A stretch of 45,178 bases of DNA from JBFYTX01 sp963739515 (lineage in GTDB: Bacteria > Chloroflexota > Dehalococcoidia > Dehalococcoidales > RBG-16-60-22): positions 1 to 45,178 of the forward strand of contig CAVUAO010000007.1 in NCBI GenBank assembly GCA_963739515.1. Direction: 5' to 3'. Positions within the stretch are counted from its first letter, which is position 1. Every line of letters begins with the position of its first letter. A program made the position numbers and the translations under genes. Below, piece by piece: positions 23,722-32,491 of this stretch. Below the pieces are notes generated by a model. It was given only the letters and a program-made list of their open reading frames with translations. It searched no databases and was not told the origin of the DNA.

Positions 23722-24981
23722 ATCAACGGTCAGCTCCATAGAGTCGTGGTCACGGGCATCGGGGCGCTAACGCCGCTCGGGCTGGACATGGCCACCACCT
23801 GGGACAATCTTATCGCCGGGAAATCCGGCATCGATTATATCACGCTGTTCGACGCTTCCAAGATGGAGGTCAGGTTCGCCGGCGAGGTAAAGGGGTTCGA
23901 CCCCGTTAACTACATCAACCGCAAAGACGCCCGGCGCATGGACCGCTTCGCCCAGCTGGCGGTCGCCGCCGGCTACCAGGCGGTCAAGAACGCCGACCTG
24001 ACAATCGACAAGACCAACGAGGACGACATCGGCGTCTTCATCGGGAGCGGCATCGGCGGCCTGACCACGCTCTTCGAGCAAGCCAAGGTGCTGCTGGAAA
24101 AAGGCCCGGACCGGGTCAGCCCGTTCCTGGCGCCGATGATGATCGCGGATATCGCCGCGGCCCAGATATCGATAGCACTGGGGGCCAAGGGGCCCAACAT
24201 GTGCATGACCTCCGCCTGCTCCAGCGGCTCGGACGCGATAGGCGCGGCGGCGGAGTACATCAGAATCGGCAATGCCCAGGTCATGATTGCCGGCGGGGCC
24301 GAGGCTATTATCAATCCCCTGGGAGTAACCGCCTTCAGCGCCCTGAAAGCGCTTTCCACCCGGAACGACGCACCGCAAAAAGCCTCACGGCCCTTCGATA
24401 AAGACCGCGACGGCTTTATCCTCGCCGAGGGGGCGGTCGTCCTCATCCTGGAAAGCCGGGAACACGCCCTCGGGCGGGGCGCTAACATCCTGGGAGAAAT
24501 GGCTGGATACGGCGCCACCGCCGACTCGTTTCACGTGACCCAGCCGCTGGAAAGCGGGGAAGGGGCCGCCAAAGCCATGCTGATGGCCATGAAAAGGGGC
24601 GGCATCAAGCCGGAGGAAATCGACTACATCAACGCACACGGCACGTCGACACAGCTGAACGACGCCATGGAAACCAGGGCCATTAAGACCGCCATGGGCG
24701 AATACGCTTACAAAATACCCGTCAGCTCGACGAAATCGATGACGGGACACCTCATCGGCTGCGCCGGGGCAATCGAGCCGGCCATCTGCATCATGACGAT
24801 TTTAAAGGGCATAATACCACCGACCATCAACTACGAGACACCCGACCCGGCCTGCGACCTGGACTACGTGCCCAACAAAGCCCGCCCGGGCAAAGTCAAC
24901 ACTGCCCTGACCAACTCCTTCGGGTTCGGCGGGCATAATTCGGTACTGATTTTAAGGAAATTTAACGAGGCTGGAACTTGA
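23722..24981 (+). CDS. fabF: 3-oxoacyl-ACP synthase II, apparent ATC start
   Basis: Beta-ketoacyl-ACP synthase II, 419 residues from the proposed start. It elongates acyl-ACP with malonyl-ACP. Catalytic Cys is in TSACSSGSDAI, and the two histidines are in NAHGTSTQLND and KSMTGHLIGCAGA. The first ordinary start codon is GTG 23746, but it has no ribosome site and would remove the first residues of the opening strand. Reading from ATC 23722 gives INGQLHRVVVTGIGALTPLG, matching the usual M..RRVVVTGlGavtPLG, with AGGAGG (23708-23713) exactly eight bases upstream. The stop overlaps the recJ start. The enzyme call is secure; the start is an inference from spacing and homology. Confidence 0.95.
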   Translation: MNGQLHRVVVTGIGALTPLGLDMATTWDNLIAGKSGIDYITLFDASKMEVRFAGEVKGFDPVNYINRKDARRMDRFAQLAVAAGYQAVKNADLTIDKTNEDDIGVFIGSGIGGLTTLFEQAKVLLEKGPDRVSPFLAPMMIADIAAAQISIALGAKGPNMCMTSACSSGSDAIGAAAEYIRIGNAQVMIAGGAEAIINPLGVTAFSALKALSTRNDAPQKASRPFDKDRDGFILAEGAVVLILESREHALGRGANILGEMAGYGATADSFHVTQPLESGEGAAKAMLMAMKRGGIKPEEIDYINAHGTSTQLNDAMETRAIKTAMGEYAYKIPVSSTKSMTGHLIGCAGAIEPAICIMTILKGIIPPTINYETPDPACDLDYVPNKARPGKVNTALTNSFGFGGHNSVLILRKFNEAGT

Positions 24982-26660
24982 GCCACTGCCGCTGGAACCT
25001 GTTGCCGCCGATAACGGACGAACAAAGGGTCGGCGGTCCCGGCTTTTCACCCCTATTGATACAACTCCTCCAAAATCGCGGCGTTACCCGGCCGCAGGAC
25101 TACCAATCCTTTCTCGCCAACGACAAAAGCCTGCTGCTCGACCCCCTGCGGCTCCCGGACATGAACCGCGCCATCGTCAGGATGAACCAGGCGCTGCTGC
25201 GGGGAGAGACCATCGGCATCTACGGGGACTTCGACGCCGACGGCATCACCGCCACCGCCGCGCTCGTCCAGGGCCTGGCGCTCATCGGGGGGAAAGCCGT
25301 CCCCTATATCCCCCACCGCCAGACGGAGGGACACGGGCTGACCGATACCGTTCTGAAGAAGCTCCACGAGCAGGGCGTCAGCCTGGTCATTACCGTCGAC
25401 TGCGGCGTAACCGATGTCAATGAAGTAAAAAACGCCATGAAAGCGGGGCTGGATATCATTATCACCGACCACCACAGTCCCCTGGAAAAAATCCCGGAAG
25501 CCATCGCGGTTATCGACCCCAAGCTGAAGGGCTCGACCTACCCGTTTTCACAGCTGGCCGGAGTCGGCGTAGCTTTCAAACTGCTCCAGGGTTTATACCG
25601 AAACCTCGGGGTTGAGGACAAACTGGATGCCATTTTGGACCTGGTGGCCATCGGCACCATCGCCGACGTGTCGCCCCCACTCGGAGAGAACCGGTACCTC
25701 ATTAAAGAGGGACTGAAACAGATTAACACCAACCCGCGGCCCGGCATCAGAGAACTGATAACCCAGTGCCGGCTCGAGTCGGGCGGCCTCAACGAGGACA
25801 GGATTTCCTGGGTCATCGGCCCATGTCTGAACGCCGCCGGCCGACTGGCCGACGGCCTGACCGGTTATAACCTGCTGATGACAGAATCCGACCAGGAAGC
25901 GCAGGAACTGGCAGGGTGGCTCTGCCGGAAAAACGAGGAACGGCAGCGGCTGACGACGATGACCCTGGTCCAGGCCAGGGAACAGGTCATCGCCCAGGGG
26001 CTGCCGCCGCTATTGCTCACGGCGGACAAAGAATACCCGATGGGCATCGCCGGCCTGGTAGCGGGGCGACTCACCGAGGAGTTCTACCGGCCCGCGGTGG
26101 TGATACACACGGCGGATACGGTCTGCCACGCCAGCTGCCGCAGCATCCCGGAATTCGATATCATCGGTGCGCTCAACACATTCAGTCGATTTTTCACCCG
26201 CTACGGGGGACACGCGCGGGCGGCGGGCTTTACCATGCCCACGAAAAACCTGCCGGAGCTGGAGAGAGAGCTGGCCGCGCTGGCCAGGGAAAAACTGAGC
26301 GGCATCGAGCTGCGCCCCCATCTGGATATCGATGCCCTAGTCACCCTGCCGGAGCTCGGCGGGGAAACCTATCAGATGACACAGCTGCTGGCGCCCTTCG
26401 GTCCCGGCAATCCGGTGCCGATGTTTTTAAGTCGGGGGGTGGAGGTGGTGGAACAACGGACCATGGGCAACGCCGGCGAGCACCTGAGGCTGAAGCTGAG
26501 GCAGGGCGGCACCACCTGGGACGGCGTGGCTTTCCGACTGGGCAACCACCTGGCGGAACTCGGACCGCGCATCGATATGGTCTATAACGTGGAGGTGGAC
26601 ACCTGGAGCGGGAAAAAGCAGCTGAGGCTCAATATACTGGACTTTAAGAAGAGCGCTTAG
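24978..26660 (+). CDS. recJ: single-stranded-DNA-specific exonuclease RecJ
   Basis: A 560-residue 5'-3' ssDNA exonuclease of recombination and repair, DHH superfamily. The metal-binding motifs are GDFDADGITATAA (motif I), TVDCGVTD, TDHHSP (DHH), VIDPK and a C-terminal DHHA1 region with RYGGHARAAGFTM. The OB-fold tail ends KKQLRLNILDFK. It begins at TTG 24978 inside the fabF stop (TTGA, four-base overlap), with GAGG seven bases upstream, so it is translationally coupled to fabF. Length matches the family. Confidence 0.95.
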   Translation: MSHCRWNLLPPITDEQRVGGPGFSPLLIQLLQNRGVTRPQDYQSFLANDKSLLLDPLRLPDMNRAIVRMNQALLRGETIGIYGDFDADGITATAALVQGLALIGGKAVPYIPHRQTEGHGLTDTVLKKLHEQGVSLVITVDCGVTDVNEVKNAMKAGLDIIITDHHSPLEKIPEAIAVIDPKLKGSTYPFSQLAGVGVAFKLLQGLYRNLGVEDKLDAILDLVAIGTIADVSPPLGENRYLIKEGLKQINTNPRPGIRELITQCRLESGGLNEDRISWVIGPCLNAAGRLADGLTGYNLLMTESDQEAQELAGWLCRKNEERQRLTTMTLVQAREQVIAQGLPPLLLTADKEYPMGIAGLVAGRLTEEFYRPAVVIHTADTVCHASCRSIPEFDIIGALNTFSRFFTRYGGHARAAGFTMPTKNLPELERELAALAREKLSGIELRPHLDIDALVTLPELGGETYQMTQLLAPFGPGNPVPMFLSRGVEVVEQRTMGNAGEHLRLKLRQGGTTWDGVAFRLGNHLAELGPRIDMVYNVEVDTWSGKKQLRLNILDFKKSA

Positions 26661-26662
26661 CT

Positions 26663-27493
26663 TCAGGCGGCACTGCCCGGATTTTTTTCAGCCGCTTCCT
26701 CATCTTTCACCCACCGGGTCTTTCTGACGATAAGAAGAACAACGCAGATAACTAAGACGATGATGCCGATAACCTGCGCCTGGTGCAGGCCGAATAGAAA
26801 GTCGGTGCCTTCGCGGAGAAAATCGGAGCTGATACGCCAGATGGAATATAAGCCCAGGTAGACGAGGAAGAGCGAACCGTCCGGCTTGAGCTTTTTCCGC
26901 AGCATCAATAAAATGCCGAAGACAATCAGGTTAAAGATAATCTCGTAGGTGACAACCGGGTGGGTAACGGCCAAACCTATAGCTTGATTCGTCGGGCTGT
27001 TGGGGCTGGTGTAAATGACTCCCCACGGGAGTGAAGTCGCCAGACCGGTATCGTCGCCGAGAATGGTGCAGCCTACCCTACCGATAGCCTGCGCCAGGAT
27101 AATGCCGGGGGCGATGACATCCGCCAGGTGACCGAAAGAAACTTTGCTGAAGCGGCTGTAAATCCAGATGCCCAGGGCCGCTCCCAGCACCGCGCCCCAG
27201 ATGGAAAGACCGGAACCGCCGATTATTTTCCAGGGGTTTTGACTGTAATAGTTCCACATGTCGAGAACATGAAGCAAACGAGAAAATATCACGCCGGAGG
27301 GGATGCCGACGATAGCGGCATTAACGACCTCGTTGTAAGTAAGGCCGGAACCCCGCTTCACGGATACCAGCGCCCAGACGACCAGGCTCAAGACCGCCAG
27401 GGCGACCATGATGCCGTACCAGCCCACGCTGAAAGAGCCGATGGTGAACGCCACCGGGTCGATACCGATAGTAATCACAGCGAGTGGATTCAT
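26663..27493 (-). CDS. lgt: prolipoprotein diacylglyceryl transferase, motif-variant
   Basis: A 276-residue polytopic membrane protein of the Lgt family, which attaches diacylglycerol to lipobox cysteines. GSFSVGWYGIMVALAV, LSIWGAVLGAALG, IGRVGCTILGDDTG and LPWGVIY follow the family order, and about seven membrane helices are seen. In E. coli Lgt the corresponding blocks read HGGL and GRLGNFINGE; here the histidine position is Trp and both asparagines are changed, while the Arg is kept. Some Gram-positive and Chloroflexi Lgts vary here too. GGGAGG precedes the ATG. It lies 15 bases after ftsY, convergent with recJ (2 bp gap). The yajC product in this window carries a lipobox and would be a client. 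Confidence 0.88.
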   Translation of the reverse strand: MNPLAVITIGIDPVAFTIGSFSVGWYGIMVALAVLSLVVWALVSVKRGSGLTYNEVVNAAIVGIPSGVIFSRLLHVLDMWNYYSQNPWKIIGGSGLSIWGAVLGAALGIWIYSRFSKVSFGHLADVIAPGIILAQAIGRVGCTILGDDTGLATSLPWGVIYTSPNSPTNQAIGLAVTHPVVTYEIIFNLIVFGILLMLRKKLKPDGSLFLVYLGLYSIWRISSDFLREGTDFLFGLHQAQVIGIIVLVICVVLLIVRKTRWVKDEEAAEKNPGSAA

Positions 27494-27508
27494 CCTATTC
27501 CTCCCAAA

Positions 27509-28405
27509 TCAAGAGCACAAAGCCTCGGCGAACTCTTTCACGTCAAAGGGTACCATATCTTCCAGCCCCTCGCCAATGCCGATGAACTGAACGGGCAGTT
27601 TAAGCTCATCGCAGATAGCCAGGACGATGCCTCCCTTGGCGGTACCGTCCAGCTTGGCGATAAAGATGCCGGTCACACCGACCGCCTCGGTAAAATAGCG
27701 CGCCTGGGTGAGACCGTTCTGGCCGGTGGTGGCGTCCAGCACCAAAAGCACTTCATGGGGGGCAGAGGCGTCCAGCTTGGCAGCGACCCGCTTCACCTTT
27801 TTAAGCTCTTCCATCAGGTTGAACTTGGTGTGAAGTCGGCCGGCGGTATCGATGATGACGACGTCCGTCCCACGACTCTTCGCCGCCTGCAAAGTGTCAT
27901 AGACGACCGCCCCGGGGTCGGCGCCGGGCTGGTGGGCAATAACGTCCACCCCGACCCTCTCCCCCTGCTTTTTAAGCTGGTCGATAGCCGCCGCCCGGAA
28001 GGTATCCGCCGCCGCCAGGATAATGCTTTTACCTTCCTTTTTTAATTGATAGGCGAGCTTGGCGATGGAGGTGGTCTTGCCGCTCCCGTTAACGCCCACG
28101 ACCAGATAGACCCTGGGGGGATTGATATTGGCAATCGGGGCACGGGGCGGAACGGTCAGGATTTTTACCATCTCGTCTTTAAGGATGGCACGCACCTGAG
28201 AGCCATCCAGCTTGGCCGCGGCGGCATGCTGCCGGACGACATCGATAAGCTGGTTCGTGGTGGCAACGCCGACATCGGCGGAGATGAGGAGCTCTTCCAG
28301 CTCTTCCCAGACCTCTTTGCCGATAGTAGCGCGGTCGAAGAGGGACATCGCCTTACCGAACCAGGAATCGCGGGTACGCTGGAGGACCTTCTGGAAGATA
28401 TTGAT
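27509..28405 (-). CDS. ftsY: signal recognition particle receptor FtsY, apparent ATC start
   Basis: The SRP receptor GTPase, 298 residues from the proposed start, which docks ribosome-SRP complexes at the membrane. NG-domain motifs are VGVNGSGKTTSIAKLA (P-loop), DTFRAAA, DTAGRLHTK and AKLDGTAKGG. The first ATG (28348) would cut the N-domain helix. Reading from ATC (codon at 28405-28403) adds INIFQKVLQRTRDSWFGKA, the standard opening. GGAGG (28418-28414 on the minus strand) lies exactly eight bases before that ATC. No acidic A-domain is present, as in most non-proteobacterial FtsY. It is transcribed toward lgt. Confidence 0.93.
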   Translation of the reverse strand: MNIFQKVLQRTRDSWFGKAMSLFDRATIGKEVWEELEELLISADVGVATTNQLIDVVRQHAAAAKLDGSQVRAILKDEMVKILTVPPRAPIANINPPRVYLVVGVNGSGKTTSIAKLAYQLKKEGKSIILAAADTFRAAAIDQLKKQGERVGVDVIAHQPGADPGAVVYDTLQAAKSRGTDVVIIDTAGRLHTKFNLMEELKKVKRVAAKLDASAPHEVLLVLDATTGQNGLTQARYFTEAVGVTGIFIAKLDGTAKGGIVLAICDELKLPVQFIGIGEGLEDMVPFDVKEFAEALCS

Positions 28406-28494
28406 GGGGTGAACCTCCGGTTTATGATTAATAGTCTACAGTTAATAGTATAAAGGAGATATCAGGGGTTAGCAATCAGCAGCTAGCTGTTAAA

Positions 28495-28513
28495 GCTCGT
28501 GTTTAAGACGAGC
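28495..28513 (-). terminator. weak hairpin between uspA and ftsY
   Basis: GCTCGT/ACGAGC (28495-28500 with 28508-28513); on the minus strand it is followed by TTTAACA. It could terminate uspA. The stem is short and the U-run poor. Confidence 0.3.
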
Positions 28514-28539
28514 GCAGAGAGTGAGCCAAAATCCACCCT

Positions 28540-28575
28540 CTGTATCTCCCTCCTTTACAAAGAGGAGGGAGAAGG
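28540..28575. repeat. solitary hairpin related to repeat hairpin 1
   Basis: TCTCCCTCCT/AGGAGGGAGA (28545-28554 with 28563-28572), an 8-base loop, preceded by CCACCCTCTGTA. It resembles hairpin 1 of the repeat family but has no hairpin 2, so it is a remnant or a relative. Confidence 0.5.
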
Positions 28576-28613
28576 AAAATTAAAGGATAAGCGGGACGAA
28601 GTAGGATAGCGAG

Positions 28614-29198
28614 CTAAAACGCCACACCCTGGCGTTTGGGCCTGGTCTCCCTGAAATCGGCGGGGGGCTTAATGAGCAGGACGGGCACCGCCGTCTCTTT
28701 GATGACTTTTTCGGCGATATTGCTCATGTCCCAGCGGCTCATTTTTGACTTGCCCGTGCTGGCCATGACAATCAGGTCGGCTTGCTTCTCGTTGACATAG
28801 CGGACAATCTGCGCGGCGGGACTACCGAAGAGGACATCGGCGTTGACCCTGAACCCTTTGGCCTCGAGGTCTTCGGCAATCCGGCAGAGGTAGTCGCCGG
28901 CGGTCTTAGCCATCTTACCCATCGCCCAGGGCGTCTGCTGGACGCGGCCGGCGGCAAAGGCGTTGAACATGACGTTGAACTGGCTGGTGGCGAAAAACGG
29001 CGGGGCCACGGCGACGGGTTTTTCCGGGACGAAGGGCTCCTGGACGTGGCTTTGGGAGATTCTTCCTTTGACGACCTCGGTGACCGATACCAGCAGGATA
29101 TCCGGGATGCTGCAACCCCGGGCAATTTCTTCGAGGTGGGGCAAAGCCAACTCCGCGAGTTTCGAGCCATCCAGCGGCACGACCACTTTTTTATACAT
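28614..29198 (-). CDS. universal stress protein (UspA family)
   Basis: A 194-residue single-domain UspA-fold protein. It opens MYKKVVVPLDGSKLAELALPH, the classic first strand and helix. It ends with the ATP-binding type loop ADLIVMASTGKSKMSRWDMSNIAEKVIKETAVPVLLIKP; the family G-2x-G-9x-G-S/T motif is only partly kept (the first Gly is Ser-Thr-Gly). Residues 45-110 form a longer than usual insertion containing AVAPPFFATSQFNVMF. Start ATG 29198 follows GGGAGG; an ATG 18 bases upstream precedes that ribosome site. The role in stress survival is the general family role only. Confidence 0.88.
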   Translation of the reverse strand: MYKKVVVPLDGSKLAELALPHLEEIARGCSIPDILLVSVTEVVKGRISQSHVQEPFVPEKPVAVAPPFFATSQFNVMFNAFAAGRVQQTPWAMGKMAKTAGDYLCRIAEDLEAKGFRVNADVLFGSPAAQIVRYVNEKQADLIVMASTGKSKMSRWDMSNIAEKVIKETAVPVLLIKPPADFRETRPKRQGVAF

Positions 29199-29219
29199 TT
29201 TCGCCTCCCGCGTCATGAT

Positions 29220-30095
29220 TACGAGAATAACGATAATATATTAGCAGAAAAATGTATAGCGGGCATAAAATGGGGCAGAGAAAATATTACGGAATTGTAA
29301 CATTATGGGGAGATGACATCATCAGATCTACAAGCTAGGGTTATTATCTTGCTTCGCAGTGTAGTGGGGGACTTTTCAATGAATAATCCTGAGAAACACT
29401 GATAACGGCACCCATCCACATATGGCCGGAGCGAGGAATGATATAATTTTGATGTTCTCAAACTTATAATAAGTAAGAATAGGCTGGAAAAATTAGAATG
29501 AAAGAAATATGATAAGCTTTTCGCTAAAAGGCAGTTGAGGTCAACATAACCGGCTTTATAATTGCTTATATCGTTGGAAAAATATCTGAAAGTTGCTCAG
29601 CTCGAGGAATCAAAATAATGCTCACTACCAAGAACACAAAACTGACCAATAATGATTCGGTCATTTATTAGGAGGCCAAGAAGTAAAACCATGGAAGTGG
29701 CCCATCAAAAAAGAGAAAAATAGTTCATATTTTACTTATCTTCCGAGTTATTATACCTTTGCGGGGTTGATATGAAAAATTAACGGCAAATTGGGAACCA
29801 GAATCAAATATACTAGTATTAGGGCGATTCTTACCCCGATGAAAGCATAATCCTTCCTTCAGCAGCTTACTTGTAAGTAATATTCCATAAAAAGCACCTA
29901 CCGGAGAAAAGACATAAAAAGATTAATGGCGAAACATAACCTAAAATTTACCAGGCATCACGCTGATAGCGTATATAGCCATGACCAAAAACCAAACAAA
30001 GACTGCCAGGGTAATATTGCAATTTCCTTTTTTATCTCCATAACGATAGCCTAATTATATGGCATGGGTTATTTAGTTTTCAAGATAAAAGTCAA
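29220..30095. other. AT-rich gene-free stretch
   Basis: Nearly 900 bases with no convincing gene on either strand and a visibly lower GC than its surroundings. Stops are frequent in all frames. The best relic is on the minus strand near 29960-30050, where a 37-codon open stretch without a start reads ...NITLAVFVWFLVMAIYAISVMPGKF and then stops, like the end of a lost membrane protein. The part next to 29200 should contain the uspA promoter, but I see no clear hexamer pair. Confidence 0.6.
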
Positions 30096-30100
30096 AACAA

Positions 30101-32443
30101 CTACCCGCTCTGTAGCTCCTCCAGAATCCACTTGGCGGCCAGCTTATCCAAAGGCTTGTTGTTGTTACCGCACTTGGGGGACTGGACGCAGGAGGGGCAG
30201 CCGTCATCGCAGGGGCACTCGGCGATAACGCGCAAAGTAGCCTGCCAGAGCTCTTCGATCATGTCGTAGCCCTTCTCGGCGATGCCGATGCCGCCGGGAT
30301 AGGCGTCGTAGATAAAGACCTGGGCGCGGCCGGTATCCGGGTGTAAAGGGGTGGAAACGCCGCCGATATCATTCCTATCGCAAAGGGCAAAGAGGGGCAG
30401 GATGCCGATGGCGGCGTGCTCGGTGGCATGGAGCCCGCCGGCAAAGTCGCGCCCCTTTTCCGCGATGCGGGCGACGGCGCGGGGCGGGATACCGAACCAC
30501 AGCGCCACGGTGTTAAAACGGATGGTGGGGAGGTCTAAAGCCTCCTCCCCGATGACCTCCTCGGAGAACTGCCTGTATTTTTTAAAGCCGACGACGTCGA
30601 TGGTGACCTCGACGTCACCGATGCTAACGTCAACGGGACCAACCTGCTTGGTCGACCTCACGTTCAGCACATGAAGGTCGTGGATTTCTTTAGTTTCCGT
30701 ATAGTAATTGGCGCGGGTGGGGTCGGCATAGGCGACGCGGTTGGTCAAGTCCAGCTTGGTAATCAGAAACGAATCGCCCTGGTGGAGATAGATAGCGCCG
30801 GGGTGCACCTGGAAAAAGGCGACGGAACTCTCCACCGTTTCCATGAGCGAGCCGGTGGACACGTCGACGACGGCGTAGTCCTGCCCGGAGGACGACCTGA
30901 TATTGATTTTCTGCGCCGGGTAGGCGACCGACGGCGCCAGATACCACTTATTGCGGCGCTCGCGCAGTTGCGACTCCTCAACGAGGGCATCCCTTTCTTT
31001 TACGTATGCGTCGCCAAAAAGGTCGCCATCGGCAGAATCCAGGGGGCGCTCCCAGGCGGCGCAGAGCAGGTGGGCCTGCAGGATATAATGATTGCCGGGG
31101 TTGATTAAAATATGCTCGAAGCCCTTCTGAAAAAAGTCGGGAGGGTGGCGCATAAAATACTGGTCGAGGGGATTGTCCCAGGCGACCAGAAAACTTAAAG
31201 ATTCACCCTGTCCCCTGCCGCTGCGGCCGGCCTGCTGCCAGGTGGAAGAAATGCTCCCGGGGTAACCATCCAATATCGTCGCTTCCAGTCCGCCGCTATC
31301 GATGCCCAGCTCCAAAGCGTTGGTGGCAACAACACCAAGCAATTTTCCCCCGAATAGTTCTTTTTCAATCTTGCGGCGGTCCTCCGGCATATAGCCGCCG
31401 CGGTAAGGCATTACCAGGCGGGAAAGCTCATAGCTCTCCTCCTGCAGGCGGTCTTTAGTATAGATATAAATAAGCTCGGTCAGGCGGCGGGTGCGGGTAA
31501 AGGTCAGGGTGCGGGTGCCCTGCAAAATAAGCTCGGTAAAGATATTGGTGGACTCCCAGTGGGCGCTGCGGCGGGCGGTCTTCTTCTCATCGAGGAGGGG
31601 CGGGTTCCAGAAAACGAAGTCCTTCCAGCCGCGTGGGGAGCCGTCCTTAGCCACGACCTCGCAGGGGAGGCCGGTCAGGGCTAAAGCGTGGTCGCCGGGA
31701 TTGGCGACGGTCGCCGAGCATAAAATAAACTGGGGGTCGGAACCATAAAGCCGGCACAAGCGCCGCAATCTCCTCAGAACGCAGGCAACATGTGAGCCGA
31801 AAACGCCGCGATAGATATGGGCTTCATCGACGACGACGTATTTCAGGTGTTTAAAGAGGGTCGCCCAGGACTGGTGCTGGGGCATGATGCCCACGTGCAG
31901 CATGTCCGGGTTGGTCAGGATGATGCGGCCGTACCGCCTGACATCCGCCCGCTCCGGGCGCGGGGTATCGCCGTCAAAGGTAGCGATAGACTCCTGAGAC
32001 AAAAGGGCGGGCGAAAAAAGCTCGTGGAGTTTATGGAGCTGGTCCTGGGCAAGGGCCTTGGTGGGAAAGAGAAAAATAGCGCGGGTGGAGGGGTCGGTGA
32101 GAATCGACTGCATGACGGCGATTTGATAGACCAGGGTCTTGCCGCTGGCGCTGAAGGTGGCGACAATGACGTTCTTGCCGGCGCGAACGTGGTTCACCGC
32201 CTGTGCCTGGTGGCTATAAAGATGCGCATAGCCGTGAGCATCCAGGCAGTCCTGGAGGGCGGGCGCCAGAGGCTCATCGAGCTTGCCGTACGAGGGGCGG
32301 CGGGGGGCGATATGCTCGATATGGGCGATCTGGTCATGATAGCCCGGCAGCGAGCGGATATGGTTGAGGAAAGCCTGGATTTCCAATTTGATTAAATCCC
32401 TCTCTAACTCTCCCTTTAGGAAAGGGAGAGAATGATAGCGCAT
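30101..32443 (-). CDS. DEAD/DEAH-box helicase with DUF1998 (MrfA/YprA-like)
   Basis: A 780-residue superfamily 2 helicase. Motifs are TFSASGKTL (Walker A), FPTKALAQDQ (Ia), VDEAHIYRG (II), ILCSATVANP (III), VVATNALELGIDSGG (V) and QQAGRSGRG (VI). The C-terminal DUF1998 domain carries a cysteine set in CPCDDGCPSCVQSPKCGN, expected to bind zinc. B. subtilis MrfA, the best-known relative, acts in mitomycin C lesion repair with the exonuclease MrfB; no MrfB is seen here. The first 19 codons overlap a hairpin repeat (32395-32432), so the real start may be an in-frame TTG at 32386 or the ATC at 32392, which follows GAGAGG. Confidence 0.9.
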   Translation of the reverse strand: MRYHSLPFLKGELERDLIKLEIQAFLNHIRSLPGYHDQIAHIEHIAPRRPSYGKLDEPLAPALQDCLDAHGYAHLYSHQAQAVNHVRAGKNVIVATFSASGKTLVYQIAVMQSILTDPSTRAIFLFPTKALAQDQLHKLHELFSPALLSQESIATFDGDTPRPERADVRRYGRIILTNPDMLHVGIMPQHQSWATLFKHLKYVVVDEAHIYRGVFGSHVACVLRRLRRLCRLYGSDPQFILCSATVANPGDHALALTGLPCEVVAKDGSPRGWKDFVFWNPPLLDEKKTARRSAHWESTNIFTELILQGTRTLTFTRTRRLTELIYIYTKDRLQEESYELSRLVMPYRGGYMPEDRRKIEKELFGGKLLGVVATNALELGIDSGGLEATILDGYPGSISSTWQQAGRSGRGQGESLSFLVAWDNPLDQYFMRHPPDFFQKGFEHILINPGNHYILQAHLLCAAWERPLDSADGDLFGDAYVKERDALVEESQLRERRNKWYLAPSVAYPAQKINIRSSSGQDYAVVDVSTGSLMETVESSVAFFQVHPGAIYLHQGDSFLITKLDLTNRVAYADPTRANYYTETKEIHDLHVLNVRSTKQVGPVDVSIGDVEVTIDVVGFKKYRQFSEEVIGEEALDLPTIRFNTVALWFGIPPRAVARIAEKGRDFAGGLHATEHAAIGILPLFALCDRNDIGGVSTPLHPDTGRAQVFIYDAYPGGIGIAEKGYDMIEELWQATLRVIAECPCDDGCPSCVQSPKCGNNNKPLDKLAAKWILEELQSG

Positions 32444-32485
32444 TTTCCTTTTTCTGGCTTGGTATCGTCTCTCACTCTTGAAGGG
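32395..32485. repeat. hairpin repeat fragment at the helicase 5' end
   Basis: CTCTCCCTTT/AAAGGGAGAG (32408-32417 with 32421-32430, loop AGG), preceded by TCCCTCTCTAA, with a second partial word CTCTCACTCTTGAAGGGAGA at about 32470. It has the same style as hairpin 1 of the family and overlaps the annotated helicase N-terminus. Confidence 0.6.
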
Positions 32486-32491
32486 AGAGGG

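Noticed and set aside
29960..30050. Small membrane protein gene in the AT-rich desert
   Set aside because: The open stretch has no start codon or ribosome site and is cut by a stop 37 codons upstream; treated as a relic.
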